Below, piece by piece: positions 34,148-42,362 of a stretch of DNA of 64,000 nt. The notes beneath the pieces are model-generated. The model was given only the letters and a program-made list of their open reading frames with translations, was not told where the DNA came from and did not search any database. This DNA is from Falsiroseomonas oleicola. GTDB taxonomy: Bacteria > Pseudomonadota > Alphaproteobacteria > Acetobacterales > Acetobacteraceae. The DNA lies in contig NZ_JAERQM010000002.1 of NCBI RefSeq assembly GCF_019029495.1, positions 496,001 through 560,000 of the forward strand, written 5' to 3'. Within the stretch, counting starts at the first letter, position 1. Every line of letters starts with the position of its first letter. A program made the translations under genes and the position numbers.

Positions 34148-35965
34148 ATGCACGCCTACCGCACCCATCACTGTGGCGCGCTCCGCGCCGCCGACGCCGG
34201 CAAGACCGTCCGCCTTTCGGGCTGGGTGCACCGCAAGCGCGACCATGGCGGGCTGCTGTTCGTCGACCTGCGCGACCATTACGGGCTGACCCAATGCGTG
34301 GTGGCCCAGGGGTCGCCGAGTTTTGCCACCTTGGACGGTGCCCGGCCCGAATCGGTGGTGACCGTGACGGGGGAGGTGGTGCCGCGTGAGGGCGCCACCA
34401 TCAACACCAAGCTGCCGACCGGCGAGATCGAGCTGCGGGTGGCCGAGGTCACCGTGCAGTCGGCGGCCGAGGTCCTGCCGATCCAGGTCGCGGGCGAGCA
34501 GGAATTCCCCGAGGACCTGCGCCTGCGCTACCGCTTCATCGACCTGCGCCGCGACCGCCAGCACCGCAACCTGATGCTGCGCAGCGCGGTGATCGCCAGC
34601 ATCCGCCGCCGCATGATCGACCAGGGTTTTACGGAGTTCCAGACGCCGATCCTGACGGCGAGCAGCCCGGAAGGTGCGCGGGACTTCCTGGTGCCGGCGC
34701 GCAATCATCCGGGCAAGTTCTATGCCCTGCCGCAGGCGCCGCAGCAGTTCAAGCAGCTCGCCATGGTGGCCGGCTTCGACCGTTACTTCCAGATCGCGCC
34801 CTGCTTCCGGGATGAGGCGTCCCGCGCGGACCGTTCGCCGGGCGAATTCTACCAGCTCGACTTCGAGATGTCCTTCGTGACGCAGGAAGACGTCTTCGCC
34901 GCCATCGAGCCGGTGCTGGCCGGGGTCTTCGAGGAATTTTCCTCGTTTTCCGGCACCAAGCGGTCGGTGACCCCGGCGCCCTTCCCGCGCATCCCCTATG
35001 ACCAGTCCATGCTGGAATTCGGCTCCGACAAGCCGGACCTGCGCAACCCGATCCGCATCGCCGACGTGACCGAGCATTTTGCCGGCGGCGGCTTCGGGCT
35101 GTTCGCCCGGGCGGTGGACAAGGGCGCGGTGGTGCGCGCCATCCCGGCGCCGGGGGCGGCGGGCAACCCGCGCAGCTTCTTCGACAAGATGAACGAATGG
35201 GCCCGCGAACAGGGCGCCGGCGGGTTGGGCTACATCACCTTCGCCAATGGGGAGGCCGGCGGCCCGATCGCCAAGAACCTCCAGCCGGAGCGCGTCGCCG
35301 CCATCAAATCCGCCTGCGGGTTGGCGGATGGGGACGCGGTGTTCTTCGCCGCCGACAAGGTGGATGTCGCCGCCAAGTTGGCAGGGCAGGCGCGCACGCG
35401 TCTCGGCAATGAATTGGGGCTGATCGAGAAGGATTCCTACCGATTCTGCTGGGTCACAGACTTCCCCATGTATGAATTGAACGAGGACACCGGCCAGATC
35501 GACTTCAGCCACAACCCCTTCTCCATGCCGCAGGGGGAGTTGGAGGCGCTGAACACCATGGATCCGCTGAAGATCAAGGCGTATCAGTACGACATCGTCT
35601 GCAATGGCATCGAGCTTTCCTCCGGCGCGATCCGCAACCACCGCCCCGACGTCATGGTCCGCGCCTTCGAAATCGCCGGCTATACCGCCCAGACAGTGGA
35701 AGACCGCTTCGGCGGCATGCTGAACGCTTTCCGCTACGGCGCCCCACCCCACGGCGGCTCCGCCCCCGGCATCGACCGCATTGTTATGCTATTGGCCGAT
35801 GAACCGAATATTCGCGAAGTCATTCTCTTCCCCATGAATCAACAGGCGGAAGACTTGATGATGGGCGCGCCGGCGCCGGTCGATGCCGCACGGTTGAAGG
35901 AATTGTCCATCAAGCTGGACCTGCCGCCCCCGAAAGGTGGTGCGGGCGGCCCCAAGGCTTCCTAG
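34148..35965 (+). CDS. aspS: Aspartyl-tRNA synthetase, probably non-discriminating (Asp/Asn)
   Basis: Charges tRNA(Asp) with aspartate, and probably tRNA(Asn) for later amidation by GatCAB. The 605 residues contain the anticodon-binding OB fold ([20 protein letters not shown]), class II motif 2 ([19 protein letters not shown]), the bacterial GAD insertion and motif 3 ([13 protein letters not shown]). His33 in RDHGG occupies the position that is Leu in the discriminating E. coli enzyme. His there marks non-discriminating enzymes such as that of Pseudomonas aeruginosa. No asnS is visible in the window. Confidence 0.96.
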   Translation: MHAYRTHHCGALRAADAGKTVRLSGWVHRKRDHGGLLFVDLRDHYGLTQCVVAQGSPSFATLDGARPESVVTVTGEVVPREGATINTKLPTGEIELRVAEVTVQSAAEVLPIQVAGEQEFPEDLRLRYRFIDLRRDRQHRNLMLRSAVIASIRRRMIDQGFTEFQTPILTASSPEGARDFLVPARNHPGKFYALPQAPQQFKQLAMVAGFDRYFQIAPCFRDEASRADRSPGEFYQLDFEMSFVTQEDVFAAIEPVLAGVFEEFSSFSGTKRSVTPAPFPRIPYDQSMLEFGSDKPDLRNPIRIADVTEHFAGGGFGLFARAVDKGAVVRAIPAPGAAGNPRSFFDKMNEWAREQGAGGLGYITFANGEAGGPIAKNLQPERVAAIKSACGLADGDAVFFAADKVDVAAKLAGQARTRLGNELGLIEKDSYRFCWVTDFPMYELNEDTGQIDFSHNPFSMPQGELEALNTMDPLKIKAYQYDIVCNGIELSSGAIRNHRPDVMVRAFEIAGYTAQTVEDRFGGMLNAFRYGAPPHGGSAPGIDRIVMLLADEPNIREVILFPMNQQAEDLMMGAPAPVDAARLKELSIKLDLPPPKGGAGGPKAS

Positions 35966-35995
35966 ATGCAGCGCAGCACGCATCCCGGAGCCCCC

Positions 35996-36862
35996 ATGAA
36001 GCAGACCCGTCGCCTGAGCCTCCTCGCCGCCCTGTGCTGCCTTGCCTTGCCGGCGGCGGCCCAGCCTGCGGCGCCGGCGATCACCGCTGGTCCCCGGGCC
36101 GGCGTGTCGGCGGAGGCACTGGCGGCGGGCATCGCCCGCATGGCGCCGCATCGGGCCGCCTATCGGCTGGATCTCGGCGAGGGCCGCAGCTCCGGCATCG
36201 CCGCGGTGCGTGGCGCCATGGTCTTCGACGTGGCGGATGCCTGCGAGGGCTGGGCCACCCGCCAGCGCATGACCATGACGGTGACGGACCGGGACGGGCG
36301 GGACATCGAGACCGTCTCCGACTACGCGACCTATGAGGCCAAGGACAATTCCAGCCTCCGTTTCTCCCTGACCCAGACGACGGAGGGCGCGGTCAGCCAG
36401 CGCATCTCCGGCGAGGCGACGCTCCAGCCGGATGGCTCCGGCACCGTCCGATTCAGCGAGCCCGCGGGGCAGGAGGAAACCCTGCCCGCCGGCACGCTGC
36501 TGCCGATGCGCCACACGGTGCTGGCGGTGGAAGCCGCCCGCGCCGGCAAGCGCATCCTGACCTCGCCGCTGTTCGACGGCACCTCGGATGAGGGTGCGCA
36601 GGACACCACCACGGTGATCCCGAGCTGGGTGCAGGCGACCGGCGCGCCGCGCTTCCCGCTGCTGACCGGCGCGGCCTCCGGCCATATGCGCATCGCCTTC
36701 TTCGAACGCGGCGCGGCGTCCGGCGGTGCCTCCCAGCCCGATTACGAGGTCGGGCTGCGCTACTACGACAATGGCGTGGCGGATGAGATCGTCATGGATT
36801 TCGGCGAGTTTTCCGTCACCGGCCAGGCCCTGGAACTGTCCCCGCTGCCGGGCGGCTGCTGA
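35996..36862 (+). CDS. eipB: EipB-family cell-envelope integrity protein (DUF1849)
   Basis: Periplasmic protein of 288 residues, of the alphaproteobacterial family needed for envelope integrity in Brucella. The ATG at 35996 opens a signal peptide (MKQTRRLSLLAALCCLALPAAAQ). The beta-spiral domain shows MAPHRAAYRLDL, GIAAVRGAMVFDVADACEGW, SDYATYEAKDNSSLRFS, and the C-terminal YDNGVADEIVMDFGEFSV. Cysteines in CEGW and near the C-terminal GGC could form the disulfide known for EipB. It lies 30 bases after aspS and is probably co-transcribed. Confidence 0.86.
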   Translation: MKQTRRLSLLAALCCLALPAAAQPAAPAITAGPRAGVSAEALAAGIARMAPHRAAYRLDLGEGRSSGIAAVRGAMVFDVADACEGWATRQRMTMTVTDRDGRDIETVSDYATYEAKDNSSLRFSLTQTTEGAVSQRISGEATLQPDGSGTVRFSEPAGQEETLPAGTLLPMRHTVLAVEAARAGKRILTSPLFDGTSDEGAQDTTTVIPSWVQATGAPRFPLLTGAASGHMRIAFFERGAASGGASQPDYEVGLRYYDNGVADEIVMDFGEFSVTGQALELSPLPGGC

Positions 36863-36998
36863 TCGGCACGACCCGGCGGGCCGGTCGCTTGACCGGTCCG
36901 AGCGCCCGAATGGGCACCGCCGCAAATGCGTCGCGCCAAAGGCGTGCCTTCGGCGCGATGAGCCAAGCCGCGCGGATGCGCGGCGCCCGTCACGCCAT

Positions 36999-37019
36999 AG
37001 GCGTGCCTGCGGCACGCCT
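36999..37019. terminator. Hairpin between eipB and asparaginase genes
   Basis: A perfect 9-bp stem (AGGCGTGCC / GGCACGCCT) with a TGC loop between two converging genes. The 183-base spacer also holds other short GC-rich repeats of the form CGCCAAAGGCG, but no gene. No U-tract is seen. Confidence 0.4.
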
Positions 37020-37045
37020 GAGGGTGGCCCGAAGGGCCATAGGCA

Positions 37046-38047
37046 TCACGCGGCGTCGAACAGCGCCGCGATCTCCGCCCGGTCTCGGGTCCGAGTCAGT
37101 GCCAGCATCAGCAGGATGCGGGCCTTCTGCGGGTTGAGGTTGTCGGCATTGATGAAGCCCTCCTCCCCATAGCGCTTCGTCGGGAAGGTCCGCCCCGATC
37201 CGGCGCGGGAGGACAGCACCACCGTGCAGCCCTGGGCGATGGCCTCCCCCATGGCGGCGCGCTCGGCGGGCGTCAGGAAGCCGGGGGCGAGGGCCGCGCC
37301 GACCAGCCCCCTGGCGCCGGCCGCCAGGAAGGCATGCACGGCGACGCCATCGCCACCCGCCACCGAATACAGCACGTCGACGCGGGGCGGCGTTTCCAGG
37401 CCCAGGATGTCGAAACGGTCGGCCGGCGGCAGCACGCGGGTAGGGCGGCGCCAGAAGGTGTTGCGGTCGGCATCGACATGGCCGAGCACGCCGACATCGG
37501 GGCTGCGGAAGGTCTGCATGCGGCCGGTGGAGGTCTTTGTCACCTCCCGCGCCGCCTGGATCTCGTCATTCAGCACCACCAGCACGCCGAGGCCGCGCGC
37601 CTGCGGGTCGGCGGCCACGCGCACCGCCGCCACCAGGTTCATCGGCCCGTCGGAGGACAGGCCGGTGAAGGGCCGCTGCGCGCCGGTAACCACCACGGGC
37701 AGGTCGGTGGGCAGGGTGAGGGACAGGAAATAGGCCGTCTCCTCCAGCGTCGCGGTGCCGTGGGCGATGACCACGCCGGCGAGGTCGGGATGCGCCGCCT
37801 CCAGCTCCACGATCTTCGCCAGCAAAGCGCGCCAGTCGGACCAGCCGATGGCGGTGGAGGGGATGGCGGTGAAGGGCACGGCAAAGACATCGGCGACGCG
37901 CGCCAGCTCCGGCACGCCGGCGACCAGCGCCGCGGCATCCAGGATCGGCCGGCCGGAGGAGGCGTAGTCCTGCACATCCAGCGGATGCAGCCCCTGGGAG
38001 GCGATGGTGCCGCCGGTGCCGATCACGGCGACTTTCGGTTTGCTCAT
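37046..38047 (-). CDS. Asparaginase family protein with altered TDT motif
   Basis: Type II-like L-asparaginase fold, 333 residues, starting at the ATG at 38047 (MSKPKVAVIGTGGTIAS, which carries the first catalytic Thr). The second signature normally reads HGTDT. Here it is HGTATLEETAYF (about residues 91-102), so the substrate-binding Asp is Ala. Further motifs are VVTGAQRPFTGLSSDGP, VLVVLNDEI, and the C-terminal TFPTKRYGEEGFINADNLNPQKARILL. There is no signal peptide. It may hydrolyse asparagine poorly or prefer another amide. It is first in a minus-strand run ahead of the eipB convergent spacer. Confidence 0.85.
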   Translation of the reverse strand: MSKPKVAVIGTGGTIASQGLHPLDVQDYASSGRPILDAAALVAGVPELARVADVFAVPFTAIPSTAIGWSDWRALLAKIVELEAAHPDLAGVVIAHGTATLEETAYFLSLTLPTDLPVVVTGAQRPFTGLSSDGPMNLVAAVRVAADPQARGLGVLVVLNDEIQAAREVTKTSTGRMQTFRSPDVGVLGHVDADRNTFWRRPTRVLPPADRFDILGLETPPRVDVLYSVAGGDGVAVHAFLAAGARGLVGAALAPGFLTPAERAAMGEAIAQGCTVVLSSRAGSGRTFPTKRYGEEGFINADNLNPQKARILLMLALTRTRDRAEIAALFDAA

Positions 38048-38114
38048 GGGGCTGTTCTCCAGTTCGGGCACGAGGAAAGGCAGTCCGCCCCGCGTTTGAC
38101 GGCGCCGCGGGCCA

Positions 38115-38537
38115 TCACGCATCCACGACCGCGCAGGTGAGGCGGGAGACGCAGGCGAGCTTGCCGTCGGGGCGGCGGATCTCGGTCTGCCAGACATGGG
38201 TGCGCGCGCCGGTGTGCAGCGGGCGGCAGATGGCGGTCACGACCTCTCCGCGTTTCACACCGGCCATGTGGTTGGCGTTCACCTCGATGCCGACCGCGCG
38301 CTGATGGCCGGGCAGGGTCATGATGCAGGCCAGCGTGCCGAGCGTCTCGCTCAGCACCACGCTGCAGCCGCCATGCAGCAGGCCGAAGGGCTGGGCGTGG
38401 CGGGCATCCACCGGCATGGTCGCGTGCAGCGCATCCGGGGCCACCTGCGTCACCGCGATGTCCAGCAGCCCGGCCATGGTATCGGCCATGCGGGCGTTGA
38501 TCTGGTCCGGGGTCCAGTCGCGTTTCCACAGGGACAT
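38115..38537 (-). CDS. PaaI/MenI-family acyl-CoA thioesterase
   Basis: Hotdog-fold thioesterase of 140 residues. The active-site block is FGLLHGGCSVVLSETLGTLA, with the catalytic Glu. VGIEVNANHMAGVKRGEVVTA and HVWQTEIRRPDGKLACVSRL follow, as in aryl-CoA thioesterases. The ATG at 38537 gives MSLWKRDWTPDQINAR. It is likely a tetramer in the cytoplasm. The substrate (phenylacetyl-, dihydroxynaphthoyl- or another acyl-CoA) is unknown. It lies between a MATE exporter and the asparaginase gene on the same strand. Confidence 0.88.
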   Translation of the reverse strand: MSLWKRDWTPDQINARMADTMAGLLDIAVTQVAPDALHATMPVDARHAQPFGLLHGGCSVVLSETLGTLACIMTLPGHQRAVGIEVNANHMAGVKRGEVVTAICRPLHTGARTHVWQTEIRRPDGKLACVSRLTCAVVDA

Positions 38538-38591
38538 GGCGGGCTCCGTCGCGGCCAAGCCGCGCAAGTTTCGTCTTGGCGAGGCCGCCAG

Positions 38592-40001
38592 TCATCCCAG
38601 CCGGCGGCGCAGCGTCAAGCCACCGCTGGCGGAAAGCCGCATCCAGCGGGCGAGCATCATGCCGGCCACCAGGAACAGCCCGGCCGAAAGCCCGATCCAC
38701 AGCCCGATCGGCCCGAATCCGCCCGGCAGGGCCAGCAGCAGCCCCAGCGGCAGGCCGATGATCCAGTAGCCCAGCCCGGCCAGCAGCATTGGCACCCTTG
38801 TGTCCTTCAGCCCGCGCAGCGCGCCGGAGGCCACGGCCTGCACCCCGTCGGAAAGCTGGAACAGCCCGGCCAGCACCAGCATGGTCGCGGCCAGCGCCGC
38901 GGTTTCCGCAGCACCCGGATTGCCCGGGGCCAGGAACAGCCAGGCGATCGACCCGGCCAGCGCCACCAGCATCGCCGCCGACACCGCCATGAAGCCGGCC
39001 CCGAGCGCGATGCCGATCCACCCCGCGCGCGCCGCGGCCGTGGCCCGCCCGGCGCCGGTCATCAACCCGACGCGGGCGGTCGCCGCCTGGGCGATGCCCA
39101 TGGGCACCATGAAGGTGGCGGAGGCGATCTGCACCGCGATGGCATGGGCCGCGACGGCGACGGCGCCGAACCAGCCCATGGCGATGGCGGCGAAGGCGAA
39201 GACGGAGATCTCCAGCGCCATCGACCCGGCGATGGGCAGGCCGATCTGCGCCACCTCCCGCAGCCGGGCCAGGTCGAAGCGCCAGAGCCGGCCGAACAGG
39301 TGGTAGCGGCGCAGATGCCGGTCCCAGGCAATGAAGCCCACCAGCCCGGCGAACATCACCAGGTTGCAGAGCGCGGAGGCGATGCCGGCACCCAGCACCC
39401 CGAGCGGCGGAATGCCCCAGCCGCCATGGATCAGCCAGTAGTTCAGCGGCACGTTCACGGCGACGCCGATGAAGGACACCACCAGGGCCGAGATCGGCCG
39501 CTGCTCGGCGGAGAGGAAGCCGCGCAGCACGACGAAGCCGCAGAACAGCGGCATGCCCCACATCAGCGCGCCGACATACTCGGCCGCCAGCGCCGCCAGC
39601 AGCGGGTCCTGGCCCAACCCGCGCAGCAGCGCCTCCGTATGCCAGAGCGCCAGCCAGACAGGGATGGTGGCCGCGGCGCAGGCCCAGAAGGCGGCCCGCA
39701 CATCCCGCCGCATGCCGCGCAGATGGCCGCGCCCGCGACCGCGCGTCTGCGCGCACATGGGTCCTGCCGCCAGGGCCAGTCCGAAGGCCGGGGAGAGCGC
39801 GGCGAAATACAGGTTGCCGCCCAGCGTCGCGGCCGCCAGGGCTTCGGTGGACACCCGGCCGAGGAACAGCGCATCGGTCAGCGACAGGGCGAATTGCGAG
39901 AGGTTCGTCAGCACCAGAGGCCAGGCGAGGGCGAGCGTGGTCCAGACTTCCGGTCCCCAGGCGCCGAGCCTGCCGGTGGTGGTGCTTCTTGTGTGTGACA
40001 T
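38592..40001 (-). CDS. MATE family multidrug/metabolite efflux transporter
   Basis: Cation-coupled exporter of 469 residues with about twelve membrane spans and no signal peptide. MATE features are LTNLSQFALSLTDALFLGR near the N-terminus, GVLGAGIASALCNLVMF in the middle, MVPMGIAQAATARVG at the start of the second half, and LSDGVQAVASGALRGLKDT in span 10. The start at 40001 (MSHTRST) is chosen. In-frame ATGs at 40016 and 40028 are possible. The substrate is not predictable. Confidence 0.9.
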   Translation of the reverse strand: MSHTRSTTTGRLGAWGPEVWTTLALAWPLVLTNLSQFALSLTDALFLGRVSTEALAAATLGGNLYFAALSPAFGLALAAGPMCAQTRGRGRGHLRGMRRDVRAAFWACAAATIPVWLALWHTEALLRGLGQDPLLAALAAEYVGALMWGMPLFCGFVVLRGFLSAEQRPISALVVSFIGVAVNVPLNYWLIHGGWGIPPLGVLGAGIASALCNLVMFAGLVGFIAWDRHLRRYHLFGRLWRFDLARLREVAQIGLPIAGSMALEISVFAFAAIAMGWFGAVAVAAHAIAVQIASATFMVPMGIAQAATARVGLMTGAGRATAAARAGWIGIALGAGFMAVSAAMLVALAGSIAWLFLAPGNPGAAETAALAATMLVLAGLFQLSDGVQAVASGALRGLKDTRVPMLLAGLGYWIIGLPLGLLLALPGGFGPIGLWIGLSAGLFLVAGMMLARWMRLSASGGLTLRRRLG

Positions 40002-40120
40002 GGCGGGCGAGGGCATAGCCCGGATCACGGCCGGCGTCCCGTGACCTTCGCGCGCGCGGCCCTTGGGGGTGGACGCGGCCAGGGCTACATTGGCCGCAAC
40101 AGACGTCCGGAGCCTGGTTC

Positions 40121-41164
40121 ATGAAGCGACGCCATATCCTCGCCGCGCCCGCTTTGGCCGCGCTGGCCAGCGCCTTGCCGCGGGGCGCCCACGCCCAGGC
40201 CGCGCCGCAGATCGTCACCGAGGAATTCATGGTGCCGAGCGGCGAGGGCATCGAGGTGTTCCTGCGCAGCAAGCGGCCGGAAGGCGCCACGACCGGCGCC
40301 AGCCGCACCCTGCTGATGGTCCATGGCGCGGGCTTCGGTGCCTCCTCCTCCTTCGACCTGCCCTTCGGTGGCGTGTCCTGGATGGACTACATCGCCGGGC
40401 GCGGCTTCGATGTCTGGACGCTGGATATTTCCGGATTCGGTCGGTCCACCCGGCCGCCAGCCATGTCCCAGCCGGCGGACCAGAACCCGCCGGTCACGCG
40501 TGGCACGCAGGCGATGGCGGATCTGACGGCGGCGGTGAATTTCATCAAGCAGCGCCGGTCGCTCGAAAAGCTCTCGCTGCTGGGCCATAGCTGGGGCACC
40601 AAGCTGGTGGGCCGTTTCGCCGCCGACCAGCCGGCGCAGGTGGAACGCCTGGTGCTGTTCGCGCCGCCCTGGCTGCGCGACGGGCCGAGCCGGACAGATC
40701 CCGGCGGCGGTCCGCTCGGCGCCTGGCGGCCGCTGACCCAGCGCGCCTTGCGGGAGGGTATCCTGGCCCAGGCGCCGGAAGCGCAGCGCGCCGGGCTGAT
40801 CCCGCCCGGCTGGTTCGAGCATTTCGCCGGCGTCACCTGGGCGCTCGACCCCGATGGCATCCGCGCCAACCCCTCCGTCCTCCGCGTGCCGAACGGCCCG
40901 GTGGCGGATGGGCGGGAGTTCTGGAATGCCGGCAAGCCCTGGTGGGAGCCGGGCAAGGTCACCGCGCCCAGCCTGATCGTGGTCGGCGAGTGGGACCGCA
41001 CCACCCCGGCGCCGCTCGGCCTCGCCATCTTCGGGCTGATGACGCAATCCCCCGGCAAGCGCATGACCGTGCTGGCGGAAGGCACCCACAACATGTGGAT
41101 GGAGCGCAATCGCGGCGCGCTGTTCCAGGCGGTGCAGGGCTTCCTGGAGGAATCTGCGGCCTGA
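40121..41164 (+). CDS. Exported alpha/beta-hydrolase
   Basis: Secreted hydrolase of 347 residues. The signal peptide MKRRHILAAPALAALASALP ends near AHAQA and may be Tat-type. The fold shows the oxyanion strand LLMVHGAGFGASSS, nucleophile elbow LLGHSWGTKL (Ser near residue 155), acid region VVGEWDRTTP and the final His in EGTHNMWMERN. It is full-length and monocistronic. It resembles periplasmic esterases found beside Bug receptors, but none is adjacent here. The substrate is unknown. Confidence 0.85.
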   Translation: MKRRHILAAPALAALASALPRGAHAQAAPQIVTEEFMVPSGEGIEVFLRSKRPEGATTGASRTLLMVHGAGFGASSSFDLPFGGVSWMDYIAGRGFDVWTLDISGFGRSTRPPAMSQPADQNPPVTRGTQAMADLTAAVNFIKQRRSLEKLSLLGHSWGTKLVGRFAADQPAQVERLVLFAPPWLRDGPSRTDPGGGPLGAWRPLTQRALREGILAQAPEAQRAGLIPPGWFEHFAGVTWALDPDGIRANPSVLRVPNGPVADGREFWNAGKPWWEPGKVTAPSLIVVGEWDRTTPAPLGLAIFGLMTQSPGKRMTVLAEGTHNMWMERNRGALFQAVQGFLEESAA

Positions 41165-41357
41165 GGCGCTATCGACAGGCGAGGTCATGAGTCTTTGTAG
41201 ATGGATCCCGGGATGCGTCTATTTTGAGGGCTGCTATCCCAGGTTCAGGACCTATAAACCGGGCGAAAGACCCGGATGACTCGATCCTATTGCGTCAGAT
41301 CGGACGTTGGCCCAACAAGATGCCTGAATTCGTACCAACCCGAGTCTGGTCCTCCGT

Positions 41358-41954
41358 ATGAATCCTCTCCCAGAAGATTCTTGGGATGCCTGGTCGCCAG
41401 ATGAGCTGCATGCACGTCTTGGACGCTGGAGATCAGACTGGTATGTCGTCGGTGGTTGGGCTTTGGACCTGTGGCACGGCCATCAGACCCGGGCGCATGA
41501 AGATCTGGAATTCGCCGTTCTACCCGCCGGCATAGATGGTTGCCGCAAAATCTTGTCCGAGCTGGATTTCTTTGAGGTAAGGGAGGGGAAGCTCTCCTAC
41601 CTCGCCCCAAACGCTGGGCCACCGGCAGACCTTTGGCAGCTTTGGGGCGCTGACACAGCCGCTGGTTTCTGGCGTATTGATATGATGGTGGAGCGGGGAA
41701 CGCCGGAAGTCTGGGCGTACAAACGTGATCGTTCGATCCAGATGCCCAGAGCGGCCGCTGTTCGAAGGAACGAACTGGGTACTCCCTATCTCGCACCGGC
41801 CAACGTTCTGCTCTTCAAGGCAAAGTACCGTAGAGAGAAAGACGAGCGCGACTTCGAGGCCGCGCTCCCCAAACTCAATTTCCAGGAAAAGCTTGATCTG
41901 CGCCTTTGGCTAGAGGCCCTGCATCCCGGGCATGAATGGATAACGCGTTTATAA
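41358..41954 (+). CDS. Nucleotidyltransferase-like protein, ANT(2'')/Lnu type
   Basis: Protein of 198 residues of the small nucleotidyltransferase group related to aminoglycoside-2''-adenylyltransferase and lincosamide enzymes. The core motif is YVVGGWALDLWHG, then RAHEDLEFAV, i.e. the GGxALD...D/E pattern for Mg-ATP, followed by WRIDMMVERG and YLAPANVLLFKAKYRREKDERDF. GC content of the surrounding kilobase is clearly lower than its neighbours, consistent with transfer. It might modify an antibiotic or a host molecule, and resistance is not proven. It has no partner gene. Confidence 0.78.
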   Translation: MNPLPEDSWDAWSPDELHARLGRWRSDWYVVGGWALDLWHGHQTRAHEDLEFAVLPAGIDGCRKILSELDFFEVREGKLSYLAPNAGPPADLWQLWGADTAAGFWRIDMMVERGTPEVWAYKRDRSIQMPRAAAVRRNELGTPYLAPANVLLFKAKYRREKDERDFEAALPKLNFQEKLDLRLWLEALHPGHEWITRL

Positions 41955-42362
41955 GGGAACACTACAAACGCAGGCTCCGTCCGCAGAGCGGATCTTGAAT
42001 GAACAGCTGGATTCCATCCGATGTAGCGTCGTGCTTCAAGCGCGGCAGGAAGATCTGTCGATTTCCCCCATCTGCATCGCTGCCACAGTCAATCTTCTGG
42101 CTCGGCAAATGAGTCCTGAGCCTATGCGAGATTACGTTCGGGATAATAGCGCCTCTGTTGTGTGTTATGGCGTACGTTTTTTGAGCCTGGGGCGTCAAGC
42201 TATGGCTGCACGATCCAAATCCTGGGCATCCCTTAAAGATGGGTCAGTTTAGCGCTTTGGTCGGCTAGTGGTCGCCGGTTATTGTTACGGTACTGATTGA
42301 GGTCGCGCTTATGTGTGGCTTAGCGACAGTTCTCTCCGGTACCGCTCAAATACTGCCGCTTG
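41955..42362. other. Gene-free lower-GC stretch
   Basis: About 400 bases of roughly 50% GC in the lines counted. Open frames on both strands (41995-42252 plus, 41962-42198 minus) lack good starts, ribosome binding sites and recognisable sequence. I see no terminal repeats. It is probably the decayed remainder of the segment that brought in the nucleotidyltransferase gene. Confidence 0.5.

Noticed and set aside
36863-37045. Cluster of short GC-rich repeats that looked like a possible CRISPR or tandem array
   Set aside because: The repeats are short, unequal and irregularly spaced. They are better read as small hairpins between converging genes.
41962-42252. Two overlapping small frames on opposite strands in the low-GC spacer
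   Set aside because: The plus-strand frame begins with TTG, and neither has a ribosome binding site or recognisable sequence.
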